Program-made: the position numbers and the translations under genes
Shown here: positions 1 to 6,717 of the stretch, in pieces
How the letters are laid out: every line of letters starts with the position of its first letter
How positions within the stretch are numbered: the stretch's first letter is position 1
Notes under the pieces: model-generated
The model's input: only the letters and a program-made list of their open reading frames with translations
Databases searched by the model: none
Told to the model about the DNA's origin: nothing
Origin: CAYLNK01 sp964384675
GTDB taxonomy: Bacteria > Acidobacteriota > Thermoanaerobaculia > UBA5066
Direction: 5' to 3'
NCBI GenBank assembly: GCA_964384675.1
Contig: CAYLNK010000166.1
Span: 1 to 13,817, forward strand
DNA length: 13,817 bases

Positions 1-2169
1 TCCGTGCGCGGCCGCGAGGCCGCGGCTCCCGACGTCCGCCGGGCGGTGGCCGTCCTCGGGTTCCGGGACCTGTCGGGCGGGAGGGACTCGGCCTGGCTGT
101 CGACGGCGCTCTCCGAGATGCTCTCGGCGGAGCTCTCGGCAGGGGGCCGGTTCCGGACCGTACCGGGGGAGAGCATCGCCCGCGTCGAGCTGGAGCTGAA
201 GCTGCCCGAGGTGGACAGCCTCGCGAAGGAGACCCTGGGGAGGCTCCGCTCCCTGCTGGGCGCCGACCTCGTGATCCTCGGGTCGTACCTGCCCGTCCCC
301 GGCGCGAACGAGCGGCAGCTGCGGGTCGTGCTGCGCCTCCAGGACGCCGCCCGGGGCGAGACGCTCGAGACCCTCGTGGAGACCGGCACGCAGGCGCAGG
401 TCGTGGAGCTGGTGGCCCGGGTCGCCGAACGGCTCCGGGCCGCGCTCGGGGTCGGTCCCGTCTCGCCGCTCGCCGCGGAGGAGGCCCGCGCGTCGATCCC
501 GGCCAACCCCGAGGCGCGCCGGCTCTACGTCCAGGGCCTCGACGCCCTCCGGCGCTACGACCCGCTGCGCGCGCGGGACCGGCTCCAGGAGGCCGTGGCG
601 GCGGACCCGTCGCACCCGCTCGCGCACGCGGCTCTCGCCCAGGCCTGGGCCGCGCTCGGCTACGACGGCCGGGCCGCCGACTCCGCCGCCCACGCGCTGG
701 ACCTTTCGGGGAGCCTCTCGAAGGAGGACCGGCTCCTGGTGGAGGGGCAGCGCCACGAGTCGACGCGGCGGTGGGAGAAGGCCGCCGAGAGCTATCGGGC
801 GCTCCACGCGCTGTTCCCCGACGACGTCGAGTACGGGCTCCTCGTCGCGCGGGTGGAGATCAAGGGCGGACGCGCGCGTGAGGCGCTGAGGACCCTCGAG
901 ACGCTCCGCTCGAGGTCGGCCTCGGAGGGCGGCGCGGCCGCGCTCGACCTCGCCGAGACCGAGGCGCACCTCGACCTCTCGGAGCACGCCGCCGCGCTCC
1001 GTTCGGCCGCGCGTGCCGTCGAGAGCGCGCGCCGGCAGGGAGCGAAGCTCCTCCTGGCCCGGGGGCTCCTGCACCAGGCCACGGCGCTGCTGCGCACCGG
1101 CGACGCGGGGCGTTCGGTCGAGGCGCTGCTCGAGGCGCGGGCCCTGTTCGCGGCGGCCGGCGATCGAGGCGGCGAGGCCCGGGCCGTGAACCGCCTCGCC
1201 AACGTCCGGTACGAGCAGGGGGACTACGGGCGGGCGCGGGAGGTCTTCGAGGAGGCGCTCGAGATCTGGCGGGCCGCCGGGAACAAGGCGGGCGTCTCCT
1301 CGGGGCTCAACAACGTCGCCGACTCGCTGGTGATGATGGGCGATCTCGAGCGGGCGCGCCCGCTGTTCGAGGAGTCCGTCTCGGCGGCGCGCGAGGCGGG
1401 CGACCGCGCGAGCGAGGGGCTCAAGGTCTGCAACCTGGGCGAGCTGCTCCTCCGCCTCGGTGAGCTGCCGCGGGCCAGGGAGCTGATCGAGGAGGGCCTC
1501 TCGATCTGCCGCGAGACCGGATACCGGTACGGGATCTACAACGCGCTCTTCGTGAGGAGCCGGGTCCTCGCCGCCGCGGGAGACCTGGCCGGCGCCCGCC
1601 AGAGCGCCGAGGATTGCCTGAGCGAGGCGACGCGGAGCGGTGACCCGAGGTACCAGGCCTACGGATGGCTCGAGCGAGGGAACGCTCGCCTGGCCGCCGG
1701 AGACGTCGCGGGCGCGCGCCACGACCTCGAGGAGTCGCTCGCCCTTCGCCGGAAGCTGGGGGCCCGCGCCGAGGAGGCCGAGAGCCGGCTCGCGCTCGCG
1801 GCGGTCGCGCGCGCGGAGGGGAAGATCGCCGAGGCGAGGCGCGAGGCGCAGGCCGCCCTCGAGGTGTTCCGTACGAGCGGGATGGCCGAGGCGGAGGCGA
1901 ACGCCCGCGCGCTCGCCGCGGAGATCGAGCTCGAGGCGGGGCAGGGCGGGGAGGCCGCCGTCCAGGCGGCGCGCGCCACGGCGCTGCTCGGTCGATGCCA
2001 GTCTCCCGCGATCCGCCTCCGGGTCGGGATCGCGCTGGTGCGGGCCGGGGAGGTGTCCCGCCTCGCGCCGATCCTGGCGGAGGCCGGCCGTCGGGGGCTC
2101 GTCCTCGTGGAGGCGGAGGCGAAGCGGGCGGCGCTCAGCGCCGGGCGGGCGCCAGCTCCTCGGCCGTGA
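1..2169 (+). CDS. TolB-like/TPR repeat protein, C-terminal part (5' end outside window)
   Basis: The reading frame is open from the first base and the only near-edge start is a GTG at base 4, so the true start probably lies upstream; 721 residues are visible. Counting from that GTG, residues about 14-150 look like the TolB/FlgO-like alpha/beta domain (AVLGF-DLSG, then GADLVILGSY), which often sits between an N-terminal Ser/Thr kinase or winged-helix domain and TPRs. Residues about 168-300 hold irregular TPRs (PEARRLYVQGLDALRRYD, SLSKEDRLLVEG). Residues about 388-625 hold six TPRs with a strict 40-residue period, the G-[DEK]-hydrophobic turn recurring near 406, 447, 487, 527, 567 and 607, as in MalT/AfsR-type TPRs. 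A protein-binding scaffold in signalling or transcription control is likely. The missing N-terminus decides whether it is a kinase or a DNA-binding regulator. The last 35 bp overlap the convergent metallopeptidase gene. Confidence 0.85.
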   Translation, partial: SVRGREAAAPDVRRAVAVLGFRDLSGGRDSAWLSTALSEMLSAELSAGGRFRTVPGESIARVELELKLPEVDSLAKETLGRLRSLLGADLVILGSYLPVPGANERQLRVVLRLQDAARGETLETLVETGTQAQVVELVARVAERLRAALGVGPVSPLAAEEARASIPANPEARRLYVQGLDALRRYDPLRARDRLQEAVAADPSHPLAHAALAQAWAALGYDGRAADSAAHALDLSGSLSKEDRLLVEGQRHESTRRWEKAAESYRALHALFPDDVEYGLLVARVEIKGGRAREALRTLETLRSRSASEGGAAALDLAETEAHLDLSEHAAALRSAARAVESARRQGAKLLLARGLLHQATALLRTGDAGRSVEALLEARALFAAAGDRGGEARAVNRLANVRYEQGDYGRAREVFEEALEIWRAAGNKAGVSSGLNNVADSLVMMGDLERARPLFEESVSAAREAGDRASEGLKVCNLGELLLRLGELPRARELIEEGLSICRETGYRYGIYNALFVRSRVLAAAGDLAGARQSAEDCLSEATRSGDPRYQAYGWLERGNARLAAGDVAGARHDLEESLALRRKLGARAEEAESRLALAAVARAEGKIAEARREAQAALEVFRTSGMAEAEANARALAAEIELEAGQGGEAAVQAARATALLGRCQSPAIRLRVGIALVRAGEVSRLAPILAEAGRRGLVLVEAEAKRAALSAGRAPAPRP
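2130..2142. terminator. Possible hairpin at the convergent gene overlap
   Basis: GGCGC-TCA-GCGCC forms a perfect 5-bp stem (6 bp if the outer C2129/G2143 pair is counted) with a 3-nt loop. The loop holds the TGA stop of the minus-strand metallopeptidase gene, and the hairpin lies inside the 3' end of the plus-strand TPR gene. There is no T-tract on either side, so an intrinsic terminator is not established. In a sequence this GC-rich such stems can arise by chance. Confidence 0.2.
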
Positions 2170-3838
2170 CGAAGATCGGCTCGATGTCCGTGGGGATGTC
2201 CGCCGACGCGTCGATGACGCGCTTCACCGCGGCGGGGATGCCGCCCTTCTCGGCGAGCAGCTTCTTCGCCCCGGCGTGGTCGCCGGTCGCCTCGAGGTCG
2301 AGGAGGAGCGTGTCGACCTCGCGTACGGCGTCCTTGATCCGCGCGAAGTCCACCTGGAACGTCCCGTCCGGGGCGACCTTGAATCCCCCCTTCTCGAGGA
2401 GGAGGTTCATCTGGATCGCCATCCCCTTGGCGTGCGACTCGGTCAGGCCGAAGCGGAGCGTGCGGAACGCCGAGGCGAGGAAGGTGGTGTAGAGGCGTCG
2501 CTCGGCCTCCTCTCCTTTCGGGACGAGGCCGTCCGGTCCGTGGTCCATCAGGTACTGGAGCGCGAAGAGCCCGGTGACGTCCGCCTTGGCCTCCTCGATC
2601 GTCCCGTACAGCTCCTTCAGCTCCTGCCGGGCGGACGTCTTCCGCCCCTCGACCTCGATCACCTGCGGGCCGAGGCCGTGCGTCAGCTCGTGGGCGAGGA
2701 TGTGGGTGAAGAACGCGTCGAACGACAGGTCCTTCTGGTCCGCCGCGGACAGCGCCCTCTTCGAGAGCGGCACGAGGGTGCGGTCGAACTTGGCCTGCTG
2801 GACGTTCTTCAGCATCACCCGCTTGCTCCCCTTCTCGGCGACGACCCTCTCGTCGTTGGGGAGGTTGTAGGCGGCCGTCTGGACGCCGTGGTTCCCGTCC
2901 CCGCCGGAGAGGACGACGTTCACGACACGGATCGGGGCGAGCGCGCCGAGCTTCGGGTTCCGCCGGGCCGGGTCGATCGGAAGGTGGTCCTCGATCTCCT
3001 GGAGGCGCGCGGCGAACGCGCCCAGCTTCTTCGTCTCGGCCTCGTCGCGCACGGTGATGTACGCCTCGAAGGCGGCCTTGTAGCCGAAGAGCTCGTCGTT
3101 GTAGGTCTCGTACGGACCGATCGTCGGCTCGAGGGGAGCGTCGAGGTCCATCCAGGCGACGTCGCTCGCGTAGTAGTCGTTGGTGAGAAACGCGTCGGCC
3201 CGTTTCGTCAGGAAGGAGCGCAGGGACGCATTGTCGGTGAGCGCCGCGGCCTCCTTCAGGAGCGTCGCCGCCCGGGTGAGCTCGGGCCGGTACACTTCCG
3301 AGAACTTCCGGAGCGACAGCGCCCGGTCTTTTCCACGTACCACGACCGTGAAGAATCCCTGGGCTGCCTCGCGCTCCGGGGCGGGCAGGCCCTTCATCCA
3401 GCTCTCCAGCTCCTGGCGGGTCGCGTCCTCGGGATAGAACGCGGCGCCTGCCGGCTTCGTGGCCGGAACGCCGGGCAGGAACGCGGTATGCCCGTCGAGG
3501 GCCGACCACGGTCCCTTGTTGATCCGGAAGTAGCGGGCGCGCGCCCGGCCGAGGGGCGAGGTGTCCTTGGCGAGCGAAGCCTGGAGCCGCGTCGCGCCGC
3601 TCCACACCTGGCGGAGGAAGAGCTCGTCGTAGACACGCCCCGCCTCGATCAGCTTGGCCAGCGCCTTGCGGTCGCCCGCGGAGAGCCCGGAGACGTCGAC
3701 GCGCAGCTCGGTCGGCGCGAAGCGGGCCGTCATCCGCGCCAGCGCGGTCTCGTCCGGGAAAGAGCCCTTTCCGGCGGGCGCGCCGGCGACGGCGGTCAGC
3801 GGTAGGAGCGCGAGTACGGCCAGCGAGGAGGATCTCAT
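2135..3838 (-). CDS. Secreted M49 (dipeptidyl-peptidase III-like) zinc metallopeptidase
   Basis: Predicted 567-residue zinc peptidase. The N-terminus (MRSSSLAVLALLPLTAVAGA) is a signal peptide with cleavage near residue 20, so it probably acts outside the cytoplasm. The zinc site is HELTH at residues 383-387, followed by GLGP, with the second motif EEAKAD at 415-420 about 30 residues later. This HEXXH...EE-x-x-AD layout fits the M49 relatives whose motif is HELxHGLGP rather than the classical HEXXGH of dipeptidyl-peptidase III. The ATG is supported by an excellent ribosome site, GAGGTGA, 5 nt upstream, which overlaps the stop of the preceding glycosyltransferase gene (5 nt between the genes). 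It is the last gene of the six-gene minus-strand unit and its stop lies inside the convergent TPR gene. Substrate is unknown; dipeptidase activity should not be assumed from family alone. Confidence 0.85.
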   Translation of the reverse strand: MRSSSLAVLALLPLTAVAGAPAGKGSFPDETALARMTARFAPTELRVDVSGLSAGDRKALAKLIEAGRVYDELFLRQVWSGATRLQASLAKDTSPLGRARARYFRINKGPWSALDGHTAFLPGVPATKPAGAAFYPEDATRQELESWMKGLPAPEREAAQGFFTVVVRGKDRALSLRKFSEVYRPELTRAATLLKEAAALTDNASLRSFLTKRADAFLTNDYYASDVAWMDLDAPLEPTIGPYETYNDELFGYKAAFEAYITVRDEAETKKLGAFAARLQEIEDHLPIDPARRNPKLGALAPIRVVNVVLSGGDGNHGVQTAAYNLPNDERVVAEKGSKRVMLKNVQQAKFDRTLVPLSKRALSAADQKDLSFDAFFTHILAHELTHGLGPQVIEVEGRKTSARQELKELYGTIEEAKADVTGLFALQYLMDHGPDGLVPKGEEAERRLYTTFLASAFRTLRFGLTESHAKGMAIQMNLLLEKGGFKVAPDGTFQVDFARIKDAVREVDTLLLDLEATGDHAGAKKLLAEKGGIPAAVKRVIDASADIPTDIEPIFVTAEELAPARR

Positions 3839-3843
3839 CGGGT

Positions 3844-3850
3844 TCACCTC
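3844..3850 (-). promoter_or_regulatory. Strong ribosome binding site of the M49 gene
   Basis: GAGGTGA on the minus strand lies 5 nt before the ATG at 3838. It includes the TGA stop of the upstream glycosyltransferase, so ribosomes ending that gene sit on this site. This fixes the start and suggests coupled translation. Confidence 0.75.
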
Positions 3851-5541
3851 GAGGATGGATTCTGCCGGACGACCGCCGGGGTCGGCAGATCGGACCCGGC
3901 GAGGACGACGGGGCCCCACGCCTCCGCTCCCGCGAGCCCGGCGGCGTGCACGACGTGGGTCGGGCGGTGCACGGTGGCGAGGCGCGCGGCGTCGCCGGAG
4001 TCGCCGATCCACCACTCCTTGGCCTGCGCCTCGAGCGAGTAGAGGACGAGCGGACCCGGGAGCCACGTCTCGAGCGCCCAGAGGACGTGCAGCTCGAGCC
4101 CGTCGGTGACGACCGCGACCCGCGACCCGGCCGGCAGGCTCCGGGCAACGGAGAGCGCGAATGTCTTCCCGCGCACGTCGTTCCCGGGCCGATGGAGGAA
4201 GCCGTACCAGCCGGCGTTCATGAGCACGAAGAGGGCCGCGGTCAGCCCGAACGCGAGGCGTGGACGGGGGCGGGCCAGGTGTCCGGCCGCGACGAACAGC
4301 CCGGCCGCGAGGGCGACGGCCACGAGCGCGGCGAGGAAGCCGTGGCGCCGGCTGACGTCCAGGAACGCGGTCAGGCTGGGCGAGTCGCTCGGCGCGTTGT
4401 CGGTGAGGGCGATCCCGGAGAAGCGGACGAGGAGCAAGACCCCGGTGCCGAGGCCGGCCGCCAGCGCCAGCCGGACCCTCTCGCGGGCAGCGGGGGCGTA
4501 CGACGCCGCGGCTTGCGAGGCCAGGAGCAGCGGTGCCACGATGAAGAGGTATCGCTCGTGGAGCCGTGGATGCTCGTCGAGGCGCAGCGTGCTGCGCGCC
4601 ACGACGAAGACCGAGACCGCGACGAGGAGGAGGCCGAGCGTGGCGGTGAGGCGCCGGGCGTCGCGCGTGCCGGCGGACGTCAGGGCCGCCGCCAGCCCCG
4701 CGATCCCCGTGGCGAAGCTGACGGTCAGCGTGAGGGCCAGGGCCACCGCGAGCACGGTCAGGAGGGTGGCGGGCGGGGCGTCCCCGGCCTCCGCGTAGGT
4801 GCCGAGCACGATCCCTTTCAGCCTGGGCCGGACGGTGTCGGCCCTCACCAGGAGCCGGATCGGATAGAGGAGCGCGAGCGCGGCGGTCGGCGCGAGGCGG
4901 AGCGCGATCGCCCGGGCGAGTCCGGCCCGGCGCCCCCGGCGCCACTCGGCAGCCCCCCACAGGCAGGCCGTCCCGCCGTGGGCGACCGCGGCGAAGAGGA
5001 AGTGGGGCTTGGCGAAGAACGTGAGCAGCCCGGTCGCCGAGGCGAGGACGGCGTCCCGCCCGCGTCCCCGGTCGAGGAGCCGGACCGAGAGCCAGACGAA
5101 GAGCGTGACCAGCGGGTAGAAGACGGTCTCCGGCATCAGGGTGGCCGTGTAGACCCCGCCCGGCACGAGCGCGGCGAGGAGCGCGACGCGGCGCGCCGCC
5201 GTGTCGTCGACGAGCTCGCGGGCCAGGCCGTACGCCGGAAAGACGACCGCGCAGAGCGCGATGGACCCGATCACGCGGGCAAGCCCGAAGACGACCTCCG
5301 GATCGGCGATCGAGAAGAGGGGGGAGATCAGGAGCGAGAAGAGGACGGCGGGTGTGTCGTACGTCTTCTCGTGGAAGACGATCGTGCCCGAGCGGTGGAG
5401 GGAACGAGCGATCTGCCAGTAGGTCAGCTCGTCCGTCCAGATCTGGGGCTGCTCGAGGAGCCGCGTCAGGGCGGAACGGACCGCGGAGAGGCCGAGCCAG
5501 AGCGGGACGAGCCGGAGCCAGTCGCGCCGGGGTCCGTCCAC
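3844..5541 (-). CDS. GT-C type membrane glycosyltransferase (PMT/ArnT/GT83-like)
   Basis: Predicted 565-residue polytopic membrane protein. About ten or more hydrophobic segments span roughly residues 8-470. The first loop carries the acidic pair D37-E38 (WTDELTYWQIA), the expected catalytic/metal position in GT-C enzymes that move sugars from polyprenyl-phosphate donors outside the membrane. A second loop has MPETVFYP at about 136-143, also typical. The last ~110 residues are hydrophilic and probably form an extracytoplasmic domain. Start choice: an in-frame GTG exists at 5613 but adds 24 low-complexity residues inside the upstream gene. The GTG at 5541, 1 nt after the upstream stop, puts the first membrane helix close to the N-terminus and is preferred, although no strong ribosome site is visible, so coupling to the upstream gene is likely. 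Sugar and acceptor are unknown. Confidence 0.82.
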   Translation of the reverse strand: MDGPRRDWLRLVPLWLGLSAVRSALTRLLEQPQIWTDELTYWQIARSLHRSGTIVFHEKTYDTPAVLFSLLISPLFSIADPEVVFGLARVIGSIALCAVVFPAYGLARELVDDTAARRVALLAALVPGGVYTATLMPETVFYPLVTLFVWLSVRLLDRGRGRDAVLASATGLLTFFAKPHFLFAAVAHGGTACLWGAAEWRRGRRAGLARAIALRLAPTAALALLYPIRLLVRADTVRPRLKGIVLGTYAEAGDAPPATLLTVLAVALALTLTVSFATGIAGLAAALTSAGTRDARRLTATLGLLLVAVSVFVVARSTLRLDEHPRLHERYLFIVAPLLLASQAAASYAPAARERVRLALAAGLGTGVLLLVRFSGIALTDNAPSDSPSLTAFLDVSRRHGFLAALVAVALAAGLFVAAGHLARPRPRLAFGLTAALFVLMNAGWYGFLHRPGNDVRGKTFALSVARSLPAGSRVAVVTDGLELHVLWALETWLPGPLVLYSLEAQAKEWWIGDSGDAARLATVHRPTHVVHAAGLAGAEAWGPVVLAGSDLPTPAVVRQNPSSR

Positions 5542-5542
5542 G

Positions 5543-6277
5543 TCACGCCCGGCCGGCGACGACGAGGAGCGCCGGAGCCCCCGCCGCGAAGGCGCCGGCC
5601 GCGGCCCGGGCACGGAGCCGGGAGTGGTCCGACGCGGTACGCACGGGAGGCGCGTCGTACCGGGGGAAGGGGAGCGGGAACGACCCGCGGCCCGGTCCGA
5701 ACGCGACGGAGAACAGCTCGGTCGGCAGCCACAGGTCGGGGACCGGATGGAGCCGCTGGAGCGCCGTGAGCCCGGCCGATCGAATCACCGCCTCGAGCGC
5801 CGGGGTCCCGGGACCGGGGACGCCGAGCAGCAGCCGCCCGCCGGGCGCGAGCCTCGACCCGAGATCGGCCAGGTCGGGAAGCCCCGTCTCTCCGATCCCG
5901 CTCGCGATCGCGACGATCGTGTCGAATCGCTCCGCTCCGTGGGGCAGGGCTCTCCGGACCTCCAGGCCCTTCGGCGCGCCGAAGCGGCGGGTCAGGATGG
6001 CGGAAAGTACCGGGTCCGGCTCGACCGCGACGACGCGGCCCGAGCGCTCGAGGAGGAGGCCCGTCAGGGCGCCACCCTCCGCCCGGTGCTGGAGAACGCT
6101 TCCGGCGGGAGGGAATGGATACCACTCCAGGACGTTCCGGCGATGGGGCGCCAGGTGATAGAGCGTCTCCCAGGAGTCGTCCGAGCCGAGGATCGCGAGC
6201 TCCGTCTCGCCGGCCTCGAGCCGCGCGAGGAGCTTCCGCTCCACGATCGCGCCCGCTCCCGCGGCCGGGGGCGTCAC
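5543..6277 (-). CDS. SAM-methyltransferase-like protein with degenerate SAM motif
   Basis: Predicted 244-residue cytoplasmic protein. NVLEWYPFPP (about 48-57) followed by a Rossmann-type start, VVAVEPDP (82-89, with acidic E86), FDTIVAI (118-124) and a LAPGGRLLLGVPGPG strand-loop (143-157) match class I methyltransferases found beside polysaccharide glycosyltransferases. In that family the segment after the first strand normally reads VLEIGAGxGALTG. Here it is VLQHRAEGGALTG (61-73), so the acidic residue and two of the three glycines are gone (Q63, R65, E67). It may have no methyltransferase activity, or may have a different function. Start: GTG at 6277, giving a GTGA overlap with the stop of the FN3-like gene; the ribosome site is weak (GAAG at 6284-6287), which fits coupling. 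The next gene begins 1 nt after its stop. The last ~45 residues are Ala/Pro/Arg-rich and unassigned. Confidence 0.75.
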   Translation of the reverse strand: MTPPAAGAGAIVERKLLARLEAGETELAILGSDDSWETLYHLAPHRRNVLEWYPFPPAGSVLQHRAEGGALTGLLLERSGRVVAVEPDPVLSAILTRRFGAPKGLEVRRALPHGAERFDTIVAIASGIGETGLPDLADLGSRLAPGGRLLLGVPGPGTPALEAVIRSAGLTALQRLHPVPDLWLPTELFSVAFGPGRGSFPLPFPRYDAPPVRTASDHSRLRARAAAGAFAAGAPALLVVAGRA

Positions 6278-6717
6278 GATTTCTTCGGGGCTTGCTTCTC
6301 CGTGGGCTTGGCCGCCGGCTTTTCGGCGGGCTTGCCCGCCGCCTCGTCGGGCTTCGGCGCCTGACAGCAGAGGCGCTTGATCACGGGCGTGAACTTCTCC
6401 TTCTCGCCCCGCGTCGAGACGGACTCCACCCAGTAGAAATAGGTCTTGCCAGGCTCGACGGCGTGGTCCTCGTAGACGTAGTTGCTCGGCACCTCGGAGT
6501 TGCCGGCCCCCGGGATCGCCCGCGGGTTGAGGACCTTGAAGGGACCCTCCTCGGCGTCGCCGCGGTGCACGAAGTAGCCGTAGTTGTCGACCTCGCTGGC
6601 GGTCGTCCACTTCAGGCGGATCCGAGGCGAGTCGGGCGCGGGAGGCGTCGTCGGCGTCGCCTGGGGCTCGGCGGCTCCGAGCGCGGCGAGGAGGAGGAGC
6701 GGGGCGATTGGGCTCAA
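6274..6717 (-). CDS. Small secreted fibronectin type III-like protein with Lys/Pro-rich tail
   Basis: Predicted 147-residue exported protein. It starts at a TTG (6717) that overlaps the stop of the upstream C25 peptidase gene as TTGA, with a near-perfect ribosome site, GGAGGT, 5 nt upstream; no ATG fits. The first ~16 residues (MSPIAPLLLLAALGAA) form a signal peptide. Residues about 31-115 resemble the FN3-like beta-sandwich often found with secreted peptidases: LKWTTASEVDNYGYFVHRG, then IPGAG, YVYEDHAVEPGKTYFYWVE. A Cys pair sits at 117-118. The C-terminal ~28 residues are a low-complexity Lys/Pro/Ala tail (repeated KPAxKP). No enzyme motif is present. Its position directly behind the C25 peptidase suggests a partner, substrate or cell-wall-binding accessory, but this is inference. 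Confidence 0.78.
   Translation of the reverse strand: MSPIAPLLLLAALGAAEPQATPTTPPAPDSPRIRLKWTTASEVDNYGYFVHRGDAEEGPFKVLNPRAIPGAGNSEVPSNYVYEDHAVEPGKTYFYWVESVSTRGEKEKFTPVIKRLCCQAPKPDEAAGKPAEKPAAKPTEKQAPKKS

Noticed and set aside
1164..2042. Repeated nucleotide segments in the TPR gene as a possible DNA repeat array
   Set aside because: The 120-bp periodicity comes from the 40-residue protein repeats; the DNA itself is not conserved between units, so it is not a CRISPR or tandem DNA repeat.
1640..3805. Long plus-strand open frame (721 codons) across the end of the TPR gene and the M49 gene
   Set aside because: It is antisense to the M49 gene, is Arg/Gly/Pro-rich with no domain, and spans two unrelated genes. 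Long shadow frames are expected at this GC content. Its equal length to the TPR frame is coincidence.
3946..5769. Plus-strand open frame of 607 codons opposite the second glycosyltransferase
   Set aside because: Highly charged low-complexity product mirroring hydrophobic codons of the real membrane protein. No start signal or homology pattern.
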